Source of the DNA: an uncultured Oscillospiraceae bacterium
GTDB lineage: Bacteria > Bacillota > Clostridia > Oscillospirales > Oscillospiraceae
NCBI GenBank assembly: GCA_934635545.1
Contig: CAKTZN010000076.1
Coordinates: 1 to 8,204, forward strand
Length of the DNA stretch: 8,204 bases
Direction: 5' to 3'
This document shows, one piece after another, positions 1-8,110 of this stretch; position 1 is the first letter of the stretch, and every line of letters begins with the position of its first letter. A model generated the notes under the pieces. It was not told the origin of the DNA and did no database searches. It worked only from the letters and a program-made list of their open reading frames with translations. Both the position numbers and the translations under genes were made by a program.

Positions 1-55
1 TCAGGTTCTAGTGCTCACTACGGGCGTGCGGGTTCAAGTCCCGCCTCGCGCACCA
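1..55 (+). tRNA. tRNA-Leu (CAG), 3' part only
   Basis: The window opens inside the anticodon loop. Base 1 is U33, the anticodon CAG is 2-4, G37 and U38 follow, and TCTAG (7-11) is the 3' side of the anticodon stem. A long variable arm with a GCTC/GGGC stem (about 13-25) marks this as a class II tRNA. The T arm is GCGGG (28-32), loop TTCAAGT (33-39), CCCGC (40-44). The 3' acceptor strand CTCGCGC (45-51), discriminator A (52) and encoded CCA (53-55) complete it. Anticodon CAG plus the long variable arm and discriminator A identify leucine, reading CUG, a very common codon in the genes here. The D arm and 5' acceptor strand lie before the window. Confidence 0.93.
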
Positions 56-56
56 C

Positions 57-91
57 ATAAGAGACACACGTTGGTGTGTCTCTTATTTTTT
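57..91 (+). terminator. Rho-independent terminator of the tRNA gene
   Basis: A perfect 13-bp inverted repeat (ATAAGAGACACAC at 57-69 and its complement at 74-86) encloses the tetraloop GTTG and runs straight into a T tract (86-91). It starts two bases after the tRNA CCA end, so it ends the tRNA transcript and separates it from the operon that follows. Confidence 0.93.
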
Positions 92-154
92 ATCCTCCGA
101 AGCCCTGTCCTTCCGCCGTACCGGCGGATTTTCCCTTTTTCCCCGCCGCACCTC

Positions 155-183
155 TTGCCTCCTCCCCCGTCCTATGCTATGAT
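155..183 (+). promoter_or_regulatory. Sigma-A-type promoter for the DUF3786-metH-kinase-regulator operon
   Basis: TTGCCT at 155-160 (4 of 6 matches to the -35 consensus) and TATGAT at 178-183 (5 of 6 matches to the -10 consensus) are separated by exactly 17 bases. Transcription would start near 190, about ten bases before the ribosome site GGGAGGTG at 201-208. The leader is thus only about 24 bases, too short for a SAM or cobalamin riboswitch. The start site is inferred. Confidence 0.7.
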
Positions 184-213
184 AGCACCACAAAACCACA
201 GGGAGGTGCCCCC

Positions 214-834
214 ATGACGCCCCTATCCAACTACGACAAGGCCCGCGACGCCACGGCGGCGGCCTTTCTCCGCTATGACCAGGAGGCCATGATCCGCAAA
301 TTCGGCCTGGCCCACGACGAGGACGCCCTCTACATTTCCTTCGTGGCCCGGGAATACCGGATCGACCGCAGGACCGGCACGGTGACCTGGGCATCGGATC
401 CGTCCCACACCGCCAGCTATAACGAGGCCATGTCCATCTACGACGTACTGTGCGACTCCAAGCCCCTGTGCCACCTGTCCCACCAGTGGGTCAACGTGGC
501 CAGCCTGTGCGCCATCCAGGGCGGCACCCTGGCCAAGGACGGCGACTTCTTCAAAAACTCCTGCGCCCAATTCGGCGGCGACGCTGCTGCGCTGGATCGC
601 GCCTGCCGCCGGCTCCACGGAACACCCCAGCCCAAGGGGGACGTGGCCTATCAGCTGGCGCTGTTTCCCTTTCTGCCGCTGATCCTGCGGTTCTGGGAGG
701 CGGACGAGGACTTCCCCGCCAGCATGCAGGTGCTGGTGGACAAAAACACCCTGGATTACCTGCATTACGAGACGCTGATGTTCGCCCTCTCCCACCTGAT
801 GACCCGCCTGGGAGAGGAGAGCCGCGGCGATTGA
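214..834 (+). CDS. DUF3786 domain protein, first gene of the methionine synthase operon
   Basis: A 206-residue protein matching my recollection of the DUF3786 family over its whole length, but not verified by search. Family-like features are an N-terminal helical start (NYDKA, 6-10), a short beta region ending in a YRID turn (48-51), a QW segment (91-92), a GDFF segment (110-113), and a C-terminal FWEADEDFPAS (160-170) followed by the YLHYETL helix (182-188). There is no signal peptide or membrane segment, so it is probably cytosolic. Five cysteines (80, 86, 99, 117, 131) are scattered and form no CxxC pair. The start at 214 is chosen because GGGAGGTG lies five bases before it; an in-frame ATG at 76 lies upstream of the promoter and is rejected. 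Its molecular function is unknown to me. Position directly before the activation protein and MetH suggests a role in corrinoid or one-carbon metabolism, which is inference only. Confidence 0.82.
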   Translation: MTPLSNYDKARDATAAAFLRYDQEAMIRKFGLAHDEDALYISFVAREYRIDRRTGTVTWASDPSHTASYNEAMSIYDVLCDSKPLCHLSHQWVNVASLCAIQGGTLAKDGDFFKNSCAQFGGDAAALDRACRRLHGTPQPKGDVAYQLALFPFLPLILRFWEADEDFPASMQVLVDKNTLDYLHYETLMFALSHLMTRLGEESRGD

Positions 835-863
835 CCCATCCCACCACGAAGGAGGTCTGCGGT

Positions 864-1539
864 ATGCCCATCGGCCCCAGCCGCCCCCTCATATTGCATA
901 CGCCGGAGGCCATCGACCTGCGGCAGGCCGCCCGCTATCTGGGTGCCCAGGGCCAGCCGGATGACGCCACGCTGGCCCTGCTGGAGCGCTGCGCCCCGCC
1001 GCTGCTGCAAGCCGCCGCGCCAAGGGCTGCCTGGCTGCTGGCCGATACCGAGACGCTGGAAGCGCGCGGCATCCTGCAGGGCGCGGATATCCGCCGCCAT
1101 CTGTCCGGCTGTCCCCGTGCCATCCTGATGGCCGTGACGCTGGGCCCCATGACAGACGCCGCCATCCGCCGCGCCGCCGTGGGCGACATCGCCGCCGGAG
1201 CGGCCGCCGACGCCTTGGCCTCCGCCCTGGCGGAGCAGATGGCCGATCAGGCGGAGACGGCGCTGCGCCAATGGGCCGCCGAAGAGAGCCTCTGCCTCAC
1301 GGGACGCTTCTCCCCCGGCTACGGCGACTGGCCCATCGCCGTCCAGCCGCTGGTGGCCGACGCCCTGGACGCCCAGCGGCAGATGGGCCTTTACGTCACC
1401 GACACCTGTCTCATGACGCCCCGCAAGAGCGTCACGGCCCTGCTGGGCCTCAGCGATCACCCTGTAACCGGACAACTGGCGGGCTGCGGACACTGTGCGC
1501 TCCGCGCCCGATGTGACTATCGAAAGAGAGGGATCACCT

Positions 1540-1553
<14 letters not shown>
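864..1553 (+). CDS. Standalone activation (reactivation) protein for B12-dependent methionine synthase
   Basis: A 229-residue protein corresponding to the C-terminal AdoMet-binding activation domain of long MetH enzymes, here as its own gene. In long MetH this domain binds AdoMet and donates the methyl group that rescues cob(II)alamin after reduction. The diagnostic stretch is RFSPGYGDWP (148-157), including the RxxxGY AdoMet-binding signature, followed by helix QPLVADALDAQR (161-172) and the TPRKSV segment (185-190). The C-terminus carries a cysteine cluster C208-x2-C211-x5-C217-x8-C226 that the E. coli domain lacks; it may hold a metal or an iron-sulfur centre (inference). Start 864 has AAGGAGGT at 849-856. 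The end overlaps metH by 14 bases, so the two proteins are probably made together. Cytosolic; no membrane segment. Confidence 0.9.
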
Positions 1554-3969
<2,416 letters not shown>

Positions 3970-3989
3970 AAATCACCCATCGCCCCACC

Positions 3990-3999
3990 AAGGAGGTGA
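3990..3999 (+). promoter_or_regulatory. Strong ribosome binding site of the sensor kinase gene
   Basis: AAGGAGGTGA is a full complement to the 16S rRNA 3' end, seven bases before the ATG at 4007. It decides that start over the in-frame ATG three codons later (4016). No terminator hairpin or clear promoter lies in the 37 bases after metH, so the kinase is most simply read from the metH transcript. Confidence 0.85.
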
Positions 4000-4006
4000 C
4001 CGCCCC

Positions 4007-5311
4007 ATGCTGCGCATGGAGATCGCGCTGTTCCTGATCCTGGCCTTCGTGGCCTACATCTACTTTTCCGCACGGCGTGAGCGCACGCCCCTGCACCAAA
4101 CCTTCTCCGTCCTGCTGCTGACGGTGCTGGTGCACCTGGTCTTTGACGGCGCCACGCTGTACACCGTGAACCACCTGGACACCGTGCCGTCCCTGGTCAA
4201 CAGCCTGCTGCACCGTGCCTTCATCGCCACCATGCTGCTGGTGGTGTACCTCTTCTACCAATACATCGCCATTCTGGTGGAGGACGAGACCGGCGCGCCC
4301 CGCCGCTTCGACCTGGCGGCCAAGTGCTTCCTGGGTGCGGCGGAGCTGGCGGCCCTGGTGCTGCCGGTGCGCTACGCCATCACGCCGGAGGGCAACTACT
4401 CCACCGGCATGCAGGCCAACGTGTGCTACGGCGGCGTGGCCTTCTACCTGCTGCTGTGCGCCGGACTGCTGATCGCCAACTGGAAGCAGATCGACCGCAA
4501 GAAACGCTTCGCCATCGGCGCGGCGCTGCTGATCGAGTTCACCGTCTGCGCCCTCCAGGGCCTGCACCACACCTGGCTCATCAGCGGCATGGGCATCACC
4601 CTGATGACCCTGTCCTTCTACCTGACGCTGGAAAACCCCGACATCCTCCGCTCGGAGCTGACGGAGCAGAAGATGTCCATGCTGTACCTGAAAAGCCAGG
4701 TGAACCCCCACTTCCTCTACAACACCTTGGACGCCATCCGCATCCAGGCCCAACTGGACGGCGACAAAAAGGTGGCCGACCTTCTCATGCGCCTGGTGGA
4801 CTTTTTCCGCCGCAGCGTCAAGGTGAACCAGCCCATGGTGCCGCTGGACGACGAGCTGGAGCTGCTGGAGGCGTACCTTGACCTGATGTGCTACCGCTAT
4901 CCCCAACTGGAGTGCCGCTGCGACATCGACCCGGAGCTATATGACGTGCTGGTGCCCAATTTCATTCTCCAGCCCATCGTGGAGAACAGCCTGCTCCACG
5001 GCCTGAAAAACAAGGGCTACCGCGGCCAGGTGACCGTCGCCGCCCAGAAGCGGCCGGACGGCGCCATGGAGATCACCGTCCGGGACACCGGCAGCGGCTT
5101 TGCCCCGGGCAAAAAGGCGGAGATCGACCAGATGCTCCTCCACTACGCCCGCCAGCCCTCCAAGCTGGAGGGCAACAGCATCGGCGTGCTGAACGTCCAG
5201 AAGCGCATCAAGCTGCTGTGCGGCCGGGCCTACGGCCTCTCCTATACCGAAAACGACACCGGCGGCGTGACCGCCCATCTGCTGCTGCCCATTCAGGAGG
5301 TGACACCATGA
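4007..5311 (+). CDS. Seven-helix sensor histidine kinase, LytS/YesM type
   Basis: A 434-residue membrane kinase that should phosphorylate the response regulator encoded next. The N-terminal half has seven predicted helices (about 4-20, 34-54, 70-90, 104-122, 140-158, 168-186, 191-208) with short loops, like 7TM sensor regions that respond to small ligands or membrane state; there is no large extracellular domain and no HAMP or PAS domain. The cytoplasmic half begins with the His_kinase signature SQVNPHFLYNTLDAIR, giving phospho-acceptor His235. It continues with a GHKL-type ATPase: N box LQPIVENSLLHG (Asn327), G1 box RDTGSGF (Asp360), and a later NSIGVLNVQKRI stretch. This PHFxxNxL histidine box is typical of the LytS/YesM/DesK-like group. 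The gene ends in an ATGA overlap with the regulator gene. The signal sensed is unknown; being behind metH suggests a metabolic cue, but this is inference. Confidence 0.93.
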   Translation: MLRMEIALFLILAFVAYIYFSARRERTPLHQTFSVLLLTVLVHLVFDGATLYTVNHLDTVPSLVNSLLHRAFIATMLLVVYLFYQYIAILVEDETGAPRRFDLAAKCFLGAAELAALVLPVRYAITPEGNYSTGMQANVCYGGVAFYLLLCAGLLIANWKQIDRKKRFAIGAALLIEFTVCALQGLHHTWLISGMGITLMTLSFYLTLENPDILRSELTEQKMSMLYLKSQVNPHFLYNTLDAIRIQAQLDGDKKVADLLMRLVDFFRRSVKVNQPMVPLDDELELLEAYLDLMCYRYPQLECRCDIDPELYDVLVPNFILQPIVENSLLHGLKNKGYRGQVTVAAQKRPDGAMEITVRDTGSGFAPGKKAEIDQMLLHYARQPSKLEGNSIGVLNVQKRIKLLCGRAYGLSYTENDTGGVTAHLLLPIQEVTP

Positions 5312-6051
5312 AAAAGCTCCGCGTCCTGCTGGTGGACGACGAGATCATGATCCGCGAGGGGTTCAAGCGCCTCTTCGACTGGGCCGCCCACGACTGCGAG
5401 GTGGTGGGCGAGGCCGCCGACGGCATGGAGGCCCTGGCCCAGATCGACGCCCTGCAGCCGGATATCGCCATCATGGACATCAACATCCCCATACTGAATG
5501 GCCTGAAGGTCATCCAGCGCAGCCGCGTCAACCACCCGGACACCGCCTTCATCATCGTCTCCGGCTACGACGACTTCTCCTACTGCCGCGAGGCGCTGCG
5601 CCTCCAGATCACCGACTACATCCTCAAGCCCGTGGATTACGAGGAATTCGGCGACTGCATCGACAACCTGAAGATCACCCTGTTCCAGCGCCGCGCCGCC
5701 GCGGCCCCGGAGCAGCAGGACGAGCGCCCCATCACCGGCCTGACCCGGTATCTCCAGGCCCACCTGGCGGAGGACATCAGCCTGAACCTGCTGGCGGAGG
5801 AATTCCACCTCAGCGCCCCCTACATCAGCCAGCTCTTCAAAAACGAGATCGGCGTCAACTTCCTCACCTATCTCACCAACATCCGCATGGAGCAGGCCCG
5901 TAAGCTGCTGGTGTCCACCTCGCTGCCCATCGCCGAGGTATCGGAGCAATGCGGCTACGGCGACTACCGGGTGTTTACCAAGGCCTTCAAGAAGGCCGAG
6001 GGCGTCACCCCCTCCCAATACCGCCGGGACTTCCTGGAAAACGGCACATGA
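5308..6051 (+). CDS. Response regulator with AraC-type DNA-binding domain (YesN-like)
   Basis: A 247-residue regulator. The receiver domain (about 3-120) shows the acidic pair DDE (10-12), phospho-acceptor Asp57 in MDINIP, Ser85 in VSGYDDF and Lys107 in LKP, so all key residues are present. A short linker rich in Ala, Gln and Glu (about 131-142) leads to an AraC/XylS-type double helix-turn-helix (about 148-245), with the first helix pair around LNLLAEEFHLSAPYISQLFK and the second around IAEVSEQCGYGDYRVFTKAF, closing with GVTPSQYRR. It is translationally coupled to the kinase: its ATG (5308) overlaps the kinase TGA, with AGGAGG at 5295-5300. Such pairs usually control transporters or their own operon. 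Here no transporter is adjacent, so the target is open; its own metH operon and the membrane operon just downstream are candidates. Confidence 0.95.
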   Translation: MKKLRVLLVDDEIMIREGFKRLFDWAAHDCEVVGEAADGMEALAQIDALQPDIAIMDINIPILNGLKVIQRSRVNHPDTAFIIVSGYDDFSYCREALRLQITDYILKPVDYEEFGDCIDNLKITLFQRRAAAAPEQQDERPITGLTRYLQAHLAEDISLNLLAEEFHLSAPYISQLFKNEIGVNFLTYLTNIRMEQARKLLVSTSLPIAEVSEQCGYGDYRVFTKAFKKAEGVTPSQYRRDFLENGT

Positions 6052-6056
6052 CCGCC

Positions 6057-6092
6057 AAAGAGCGGCGCTGTAAACGCAGCGCCGCTCTTTTT
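6057..6092 (+). terminator. Rho-independent terminator of the metH-kinase-regulator operon
   Basis: A perfect 14-bp inverted repeat (AAAGAGCGGCGCTG at 6057-6070; complement at 6077-6090) with loop TAAACG runs into TTTTT. It begins five bases after the regulator stop codon and separates this operon from the membrane-protein operon. Confidence 0.95.
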
Positions 6093-6159
6093 GTGTGCCT
6101 TCTAAAGATTTGACACATTCGCCTGCAAAATCCGCCTATCGGAAAACGCCCCGCCGCGG

Positions 6160-6165
6160 TACAAT
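6160..6165 (+). promoter_or_regulatory. Probable -10 element of the PspC-DUF2975 operon promoter
   Basis: TACAAT (5 of 6 matches to TATAAT) lies 33 bases before the first start codon and 68 bases after a strong terminator, so a promoter is required in this gap. At the proper 16-18 base distance there is no recognisable -35 hexamer (TATCGG at 6137-6142 with a 17-base spacer). The promoter may therefore need an activator or a different sigma factor. A perfect TTGACA at 6110-6115 lies 44 bases from this element, too far to pair with it. Confidence 0.5.
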
Positions 6166-6192
6166 AACAGCACAACAGGAGGAGAGAACGCT

Positions 6193-6387
6193 ATGACATC
6201 ATCCACACTGCTTTACAGTGCCGCGGCACTGATGGCCCTGTCCGGCATCCTGATGGCCGTAAGCGCCAGCCCTGCACTGGGCGCGGTGCTGCTGGCGGCC
6301 GGTGCCTGCATGGCCGCTGCCGCCCGGCACTTTCAACAAGCCGAAACGCAACACAAAGAAGAAACCAAGGAGGATAAAGAATCATGA
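6193..6387 (+). CDS. Small two-helix membrane protein of unknown function, first gene of the PspC operon
   Basis: A 64-residue protein with two predicted membrane helices (about 6-23 and 27-45), rich in Ala, Leu and Met, followed by a highly charged tail (about 49-64) with many Glu and Lys and no hydrophobics. No family is recognised. The ribosome site AGGAGGAG (6176-6183) is placed well before the ATG, and the stop codon overlaps the pspC start as ATGA, so it is a real translated gene coupled to pspC. The short loop between the helices implies a hairpin with both ends on one side of the membrane, probably the cytoplasmic side given the charged tail (inference). Confidence 0.75.
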   Translation: MTSSTLLYSAAALMALSGILMAVSASPALGAVLLAAGACMAAAARHFQQAETQHKEETKEDKES

Positions 6388-6584
6388 AAAAGCAACTGCG
6401 TCGTTCCACTGAGAACAAAGTCATCGCCGGCGTCTGCGGCGGCATCGCCGAGTATTTCGATATCGACCCCACGCTGATCCGTCTGGCCTGGGTGCTGTTC
6501 TGCGCCCTGGGCGGCAGCGGCGTGCTGGCCTACATCATCGCCGCCATCATCATTCCCGAGGCCCCTGCCGGAGGTGTTCAATGA
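6384..6584 (+). CDS. PspC-domain membrane protein
   Basis: A 66-residue protein that is almost entirely a PspC domain. It starts with basic KKQLRRSTENK (2-12), then the family signature VIAGVCGGIAEYFDIDP (13-29), then one long or re-entrant hydrophobic segment (about 31-58) with a Gly-Gly-Ser-Gly turn (43-46), ending in IIIPE. PspC proteins in Proteobacteria act with PspA and PspB in envelope stress; the short Firmicute versions are mostly uncharacterised membrane proteins. Ribosome site AAGGAGG is at 6367-6373. It overlaps both neighbours by four bases (ATGA at each end). No PspA or LiaF gene is visible in this window. Confidence 0.93.
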   Translation: MKKQLRRSTENKVIAGVCGGIAEYFDIDPTLIRLAWVLFCALGGSGVLAYIIAAIIIPEAPAGGVQ

Positions 6585-6766
6585 AGCCCCTGCGCATCGC
6601 CGCCATCGTCTTGTGCGTCGCGTCTGCCCTGTCGCTGCTGCTGTGCCTGTTCACCACGGACAACGACGCCCTGTTCCTGCCCCTGGCGCTTTCCAGCGCC
6701 GTCATCGCCAATGTGACCGACCGCTGCGCCGAAAAGCAGCTTCAGAAAGGAGAAGCCCATGACTAA
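6581..6766 (+). CDS. Small two-helix membrane protein of unknown function between pspC-like and DUF2975 genes
   Basis: A 61-residue protein with two hydrophobic segments (about 5-24 and 30-46) and a short charged C-terminus (KQLQKGEAHD). The acidic TTDND stretch between the helices (25-29) would face outside if the basic N-terminus (KPLR) and the tail are inside, by the positive-inside rule. I recognise no family. GGAGGT at 6570-6575 and an ATGA overlap with the preceding gene support translation; the 3' end overlaps the next gene by eight bases. Confidence 0.75.
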   Translation: MKPLRIAAIVLCVASALSLLLCLFTTDNDALFLPLALSSAVIANVTDRCAEKQLQKGEAHD

Positions 6767-7292
6767 CAGCCTGACCGCCATCCAGAAATGTGCCCGCGTT
6801 TTCCGCGTCCTTGTCCGGGTGGGCCTGATCCTCTCCATCGCCGGCGCGGTCTTCGGCCTGGCCGCCCTGATGCTGTGGATCCGCTGGAACACCGCGCCTG
6901 CCACCGGCATCCCCCAGTTGGATCAGGTGATGCAGCTCATCGACCGGGGCAGCTATTACCACACCCTCTCCACCCTCATCGCCGACGTGGTGGGCTGCGC
7001 CTTCGGCGGTGCGCTGCTGTGGCTGTTCCACCGCTACCTGACCCACGAGCTGGCCGACGGCACCCCCTTCACCTTCAGCGGCGCCTCTGAGCTGCGCCGC
7101 CTGGGCGTCGTGACCATCGTGCTGCCCCTGGTAAGCCTGTGCCTCCAGGCCATCCCCTGCACCGTCTATGACCTGTCCTATCCCAGCCGCATGGAGAACG
7201 GCACCAGCGTCCTGCTGGGCGTGGCGCTGATCCTGGCGTCCCTGGTGTTCCGCTACGGCGCGGAGCTGACCCGGTCCAAGGAGATGATCTGA
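6759..7292 (+). CDS. DUF2975-like four-helix membrane protein
   Basis: A 177-residue protein with four predicted helices (about 18-40, 69-92, 114-134, 149-166). The family-like pattern is a second helix followed by an amphipathic stretch HRYLTHELADGTPFTF (91-106), then ELRRLG (111-116) opening helix three, and a final helix ending FRYGAEL (164-170). This layout (GTPF, LRRLG, F-x-G-AEL) fits DUF2975 membrane proteins, whose role is not established. DUF2975 genes in Firmicutes often sit beside a small Cro/CI-type HTH gene, which is not found here. Ribosome site AAAGGAG (6746-6752) lies before the ATG, inside the end of the previous gene. The family call is from pattern memory and needs a profile search. 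Confidence 0.75.
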   Translation: MTNSLTAIQKCARVFRVLVRVGLILSIAGAVFGLAALMLWIRWNTAPATGIPQLDQVMQLIDRGSYYHTLSTLIADVVGCAFGGALLWLFHRYLTHELADGTPFTFSGASELRRLGVVTIVLPLVSLCLQAIPCTVYDLSYPSRMENGTSVLLGVALILASLVFRYGAELTRSKEMI

Positions 7293-7294
7293 CG

Positions 7295-7570
7295 GTGAAG
7301 GACTTCGTGTTGGCCGCCCTGCCCTGGGTGCTGGCCGGTCTGGCGGTGGCCATCCTCTGCGCCAAGGGCAGCCGCCGCAAATCGTCGGCCACCGAACAGC
7401 GCATCGCCCTGGGTATGAGCCTGGGCCTGCTGCTGGGCCTGGCGCTGAACGGCTGCGGCCTGTGGGAGAGCCACGCCATCGGCCTGGCGCTGGGTCCCCT
7501 GTGGGGTATGGCCCTTGCCATGCTGCTGCCGGAGAAGCCCCACGATGACGAACCCGATCACAAATCGTAA
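7295..7570 (+). CDS. Small glycine-rich membrane protein of unknown function, last gene of the PspC operon
   Basis: A 91-residue protein starting at GTG, two bases after the DUF2975 stop, with AAGGAG at 7278-7283. Three hydrophobic segments are seen: about 4-23, 36-53 and 61-79. The second and third are glycine-patterned (GMSLGLLLGLALNG and GLALGPLWGMALAM), the spacing expected for tightly packed helices. A basic loop (KGSRRKSS, 24-31) and an acidic/His tail (HDDEPDHK, 83-90) flank them. It resembles small Firmicute membrane proteins with repeated GLxLG segments but I can name no family. Its position, spacing and strand put it in the operon. Confidence 0.72.
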   Translation: MKDFVLAALPWVLAGLAVAILCAKGSRRKSSATEQRIALGMSLGLLLGLALNGCGLWESHAIGLALGPLWGMALAMLLPEKPHDDEPDHKS

Positions 7571-7618
7571 TATTCTGACGCCATAATACCATTTGTTGTC
7601 GAATTTTACGCATGATAC

Positions 7619-7657
7619 CAGGGGAGGAGACCGATCGACCGTCGGCTTCCTCCCCTG
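7619..7657 (+). terminator. Possible terminator hairpin of the membrane-protein operon
   Basis: CAGGGGAGGA (7619-7628) pairs perfectly with TCCTCCCCTG (7648-7657). Inside, CCGA/TCGG (7631-7634 and 7642-7645) extends the stem past a small mismatch. It lies 48 bases after the last stop codon. The following sequence (TTCTGCCATTT) is only moderately T-rich, so termination efficiency is uncertain. It could also work for the convergent minus-strand gene. Confidence 0.5.
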
Positions 7658-7676
7658 TTCTGCCATTTCCCATCCC

Positions 7677-7701
7677 GCGGCGGGGTGAGTCACCCCGCCG
7701 C
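7677..7701. repeat. Perfect 12-bp GC-rich palindrome
   Basis: GCGGCGGGGTGA (7677-7688) and its exact complement (7690-7701) are separated by a single G, so the centre GTGAGTCAC is also symmetric. As RNA it would fold into a very stable hairpin with a three-base loop. No T tract follows. It could be a bidirectional stop signal, a protein site, or part of the intergenic repeat cluster to its right. Confidence 0.6.
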
Positions 7702-7734
7702 AGTTTACGCAGTGAGCTCTTGTTATCTTCGTAG

Positions 7735-7756
7735 GGGGCGACGTCCTCATCGCCCC
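7735..7756 (+). repeat. GTAGGGG-type intergenic hairpin repeat, unit A
   Basis: GGGGCGA (7735-7741) and TCGCCCC (7750-7756) form a 7-bp stem with an eight-base loop, preceded by GTAGG. It shares the GTAGGGG-GCGAC start and GCCCC end with unit B and lies in the same orientation. It is the most diverged of the three copies. Confidence 0.65.
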
Positions 7757-7790
7757 GCCGGTTTCCGGTACGGTATCGTTAAACCGTTGT

Positions 7791-7816
7791 AGGGGCGGAC
7801 GACTCTGTCCGCCCCT
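7791..7816 (+). repeat. GTAGGGG-type intergenic hairpin repeat, unit B
   Basis: AGGGGCGGAC (7791-7800), loop GACTCT, GTCCGCCCCT (7807-7816): a perfect 10-bp stem preceded by TTGT. Repeats of this kind, GTAGGGGCGGAC or GTAGGGGCGAC hairpins, are to my knowledge scattered between genes in many gut Oscillospiraceae. They resemble REP or MITE-like elements; no coding capacity. Confidence 0.75.
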
Positions 7817-7837
7817 GGCGATGATCGGATGATTTCC

Positions 7838-7866
7838 GTAGGGCCGACAGGGTCGTCGGCCCCTAC
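7838..7866 (-). repeat. GTAGGGG-type intergenic hairpin repeat, unit C, inverted
   Basis: GTAGGGCCGAC (7838-7848) pairs with GTCGGCCCCTAC (7855-7866) with one bulged base. Read on the minus strand the unit begins TTGTAGGGGCCGACGAC, matching unit B (TTGTAGGGGCGGACGAC) at 16 of 17 positions, so C is an inverted copy of B. It lies 12 bases beyond the stop codon of the minus-strand gene. Confidence 0.75.
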
Positions 7867-7878
7867 AAACCATATTGA

Positions 7879-8064
7879 TCACCGCCGATCCGGTCTGCCC
7901 CGCAGCCATGTCAAAAGCCGTCGTTCAATGTTTATGTCAACCACCGTCTTGCAAAGCCTGCCGCATCCCTCACACAGCTCCAACTCCTTTGACAGCCTTA
8001 CATCCCACTTTGTATCCTCTCTCCCATGCAGTCTGTTCCAGCATTGCAAACAGAATTCCGCCAT
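7879..8064 (-). CDS. Small CxxC zinc-ribbon-like protein
   Basis: A 61-residue protein with two cysteine pairs: C5-x2-C8 (FCLQCWN) and C31-x2-C34 (LCEGCG), plus C38. The layout is that of a zinc ribbon that binds one metal ion through four cysteines. A basic tail follows (ERRLLTWLRGRPDRR, about 47-61). The opening MAEFCLQCWN and the later LCEGCG are, from memory, common to small unnamed proteins of Oscillospiraceae and Lachnospiraceae; the function is unknown. Start 8064 is chosen because GAGGTG stands six bases before it; the in-frame ATG at 8076 has no good ribosome site. It is convergent to operon 2, and its GC content (about 53%) is lower than that of the other genes here. Confidence 0.78.
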   Translation of the reverse strand: MAEFCLQCWNRLHGREDTKWDVRLSKELELCEGCGRLCKTVVDINIERRLLTWLRGRPDRR

Positions 8065-8087
8065 GTCACACCTCATTCTTTAGATTT

Positions 8088-8110
8088 AGTATACTCGTTT
8101 CAAGTATACT
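8088..8110. promoter_or_regulatory. Candidate operator: two AGTATACT palindromes
   Basis: The self-complementary octamer AGTATACT occurs at 8088-8095 and again at 8103-8110, separated by CGTTTCA; the centres are 15 bp apart. The second copy covers the candidate -10 box and the first covers the expected transcription start. Two identical dyads over a promoter core are typical of repressor binding sites. No cognate regulator is identified. Confidence 0.45.

Noticed and set aside
76..213. Upstream ATG at 76 for the DUF3786 gene
   Set aside because: It lies inside the tRNA terminator hairpin and upstream of the promoter; the residues before 214 do not belong to the family.
450..863. In-frame upstream extension of the activation protein to 450
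   Set aside because: It runs through the DUF3786 gene in another frame, gives Arg/Pro/Gly-rich nonsense, and the real start at 864 has a strong ribosome site.
4324..4881. 185-codon frame inside the sensor kinase gene
   Set aside because: It is a shifted-frame shadow of the kinase, Arg/Pro/Gly/His-rich, and lacks a ribosome site.
6110..6115. Perfect TTGACA as -35 box of a promoter
   Set aside because: No acceptable -10 hexamer at 16-18 bases (CGCCTA or GCCTAT); the good TACAAT is 44 bases away.
7735..7866. CRISPR array
   Set aside because: Only three diverged, self-complementary units with unequal spacing and one inverted; no constant direct repeats or equal spacers and no cas genes.
7829..8083. 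84-codon plus-strand frame overlapping the CxxC gene
   Set aside because: No ribosome site, it crosses repeat unit C, and the product is Ser/His-rich without a family; the minus-strand frame has paired CxxC motifs and a good ribosome site.
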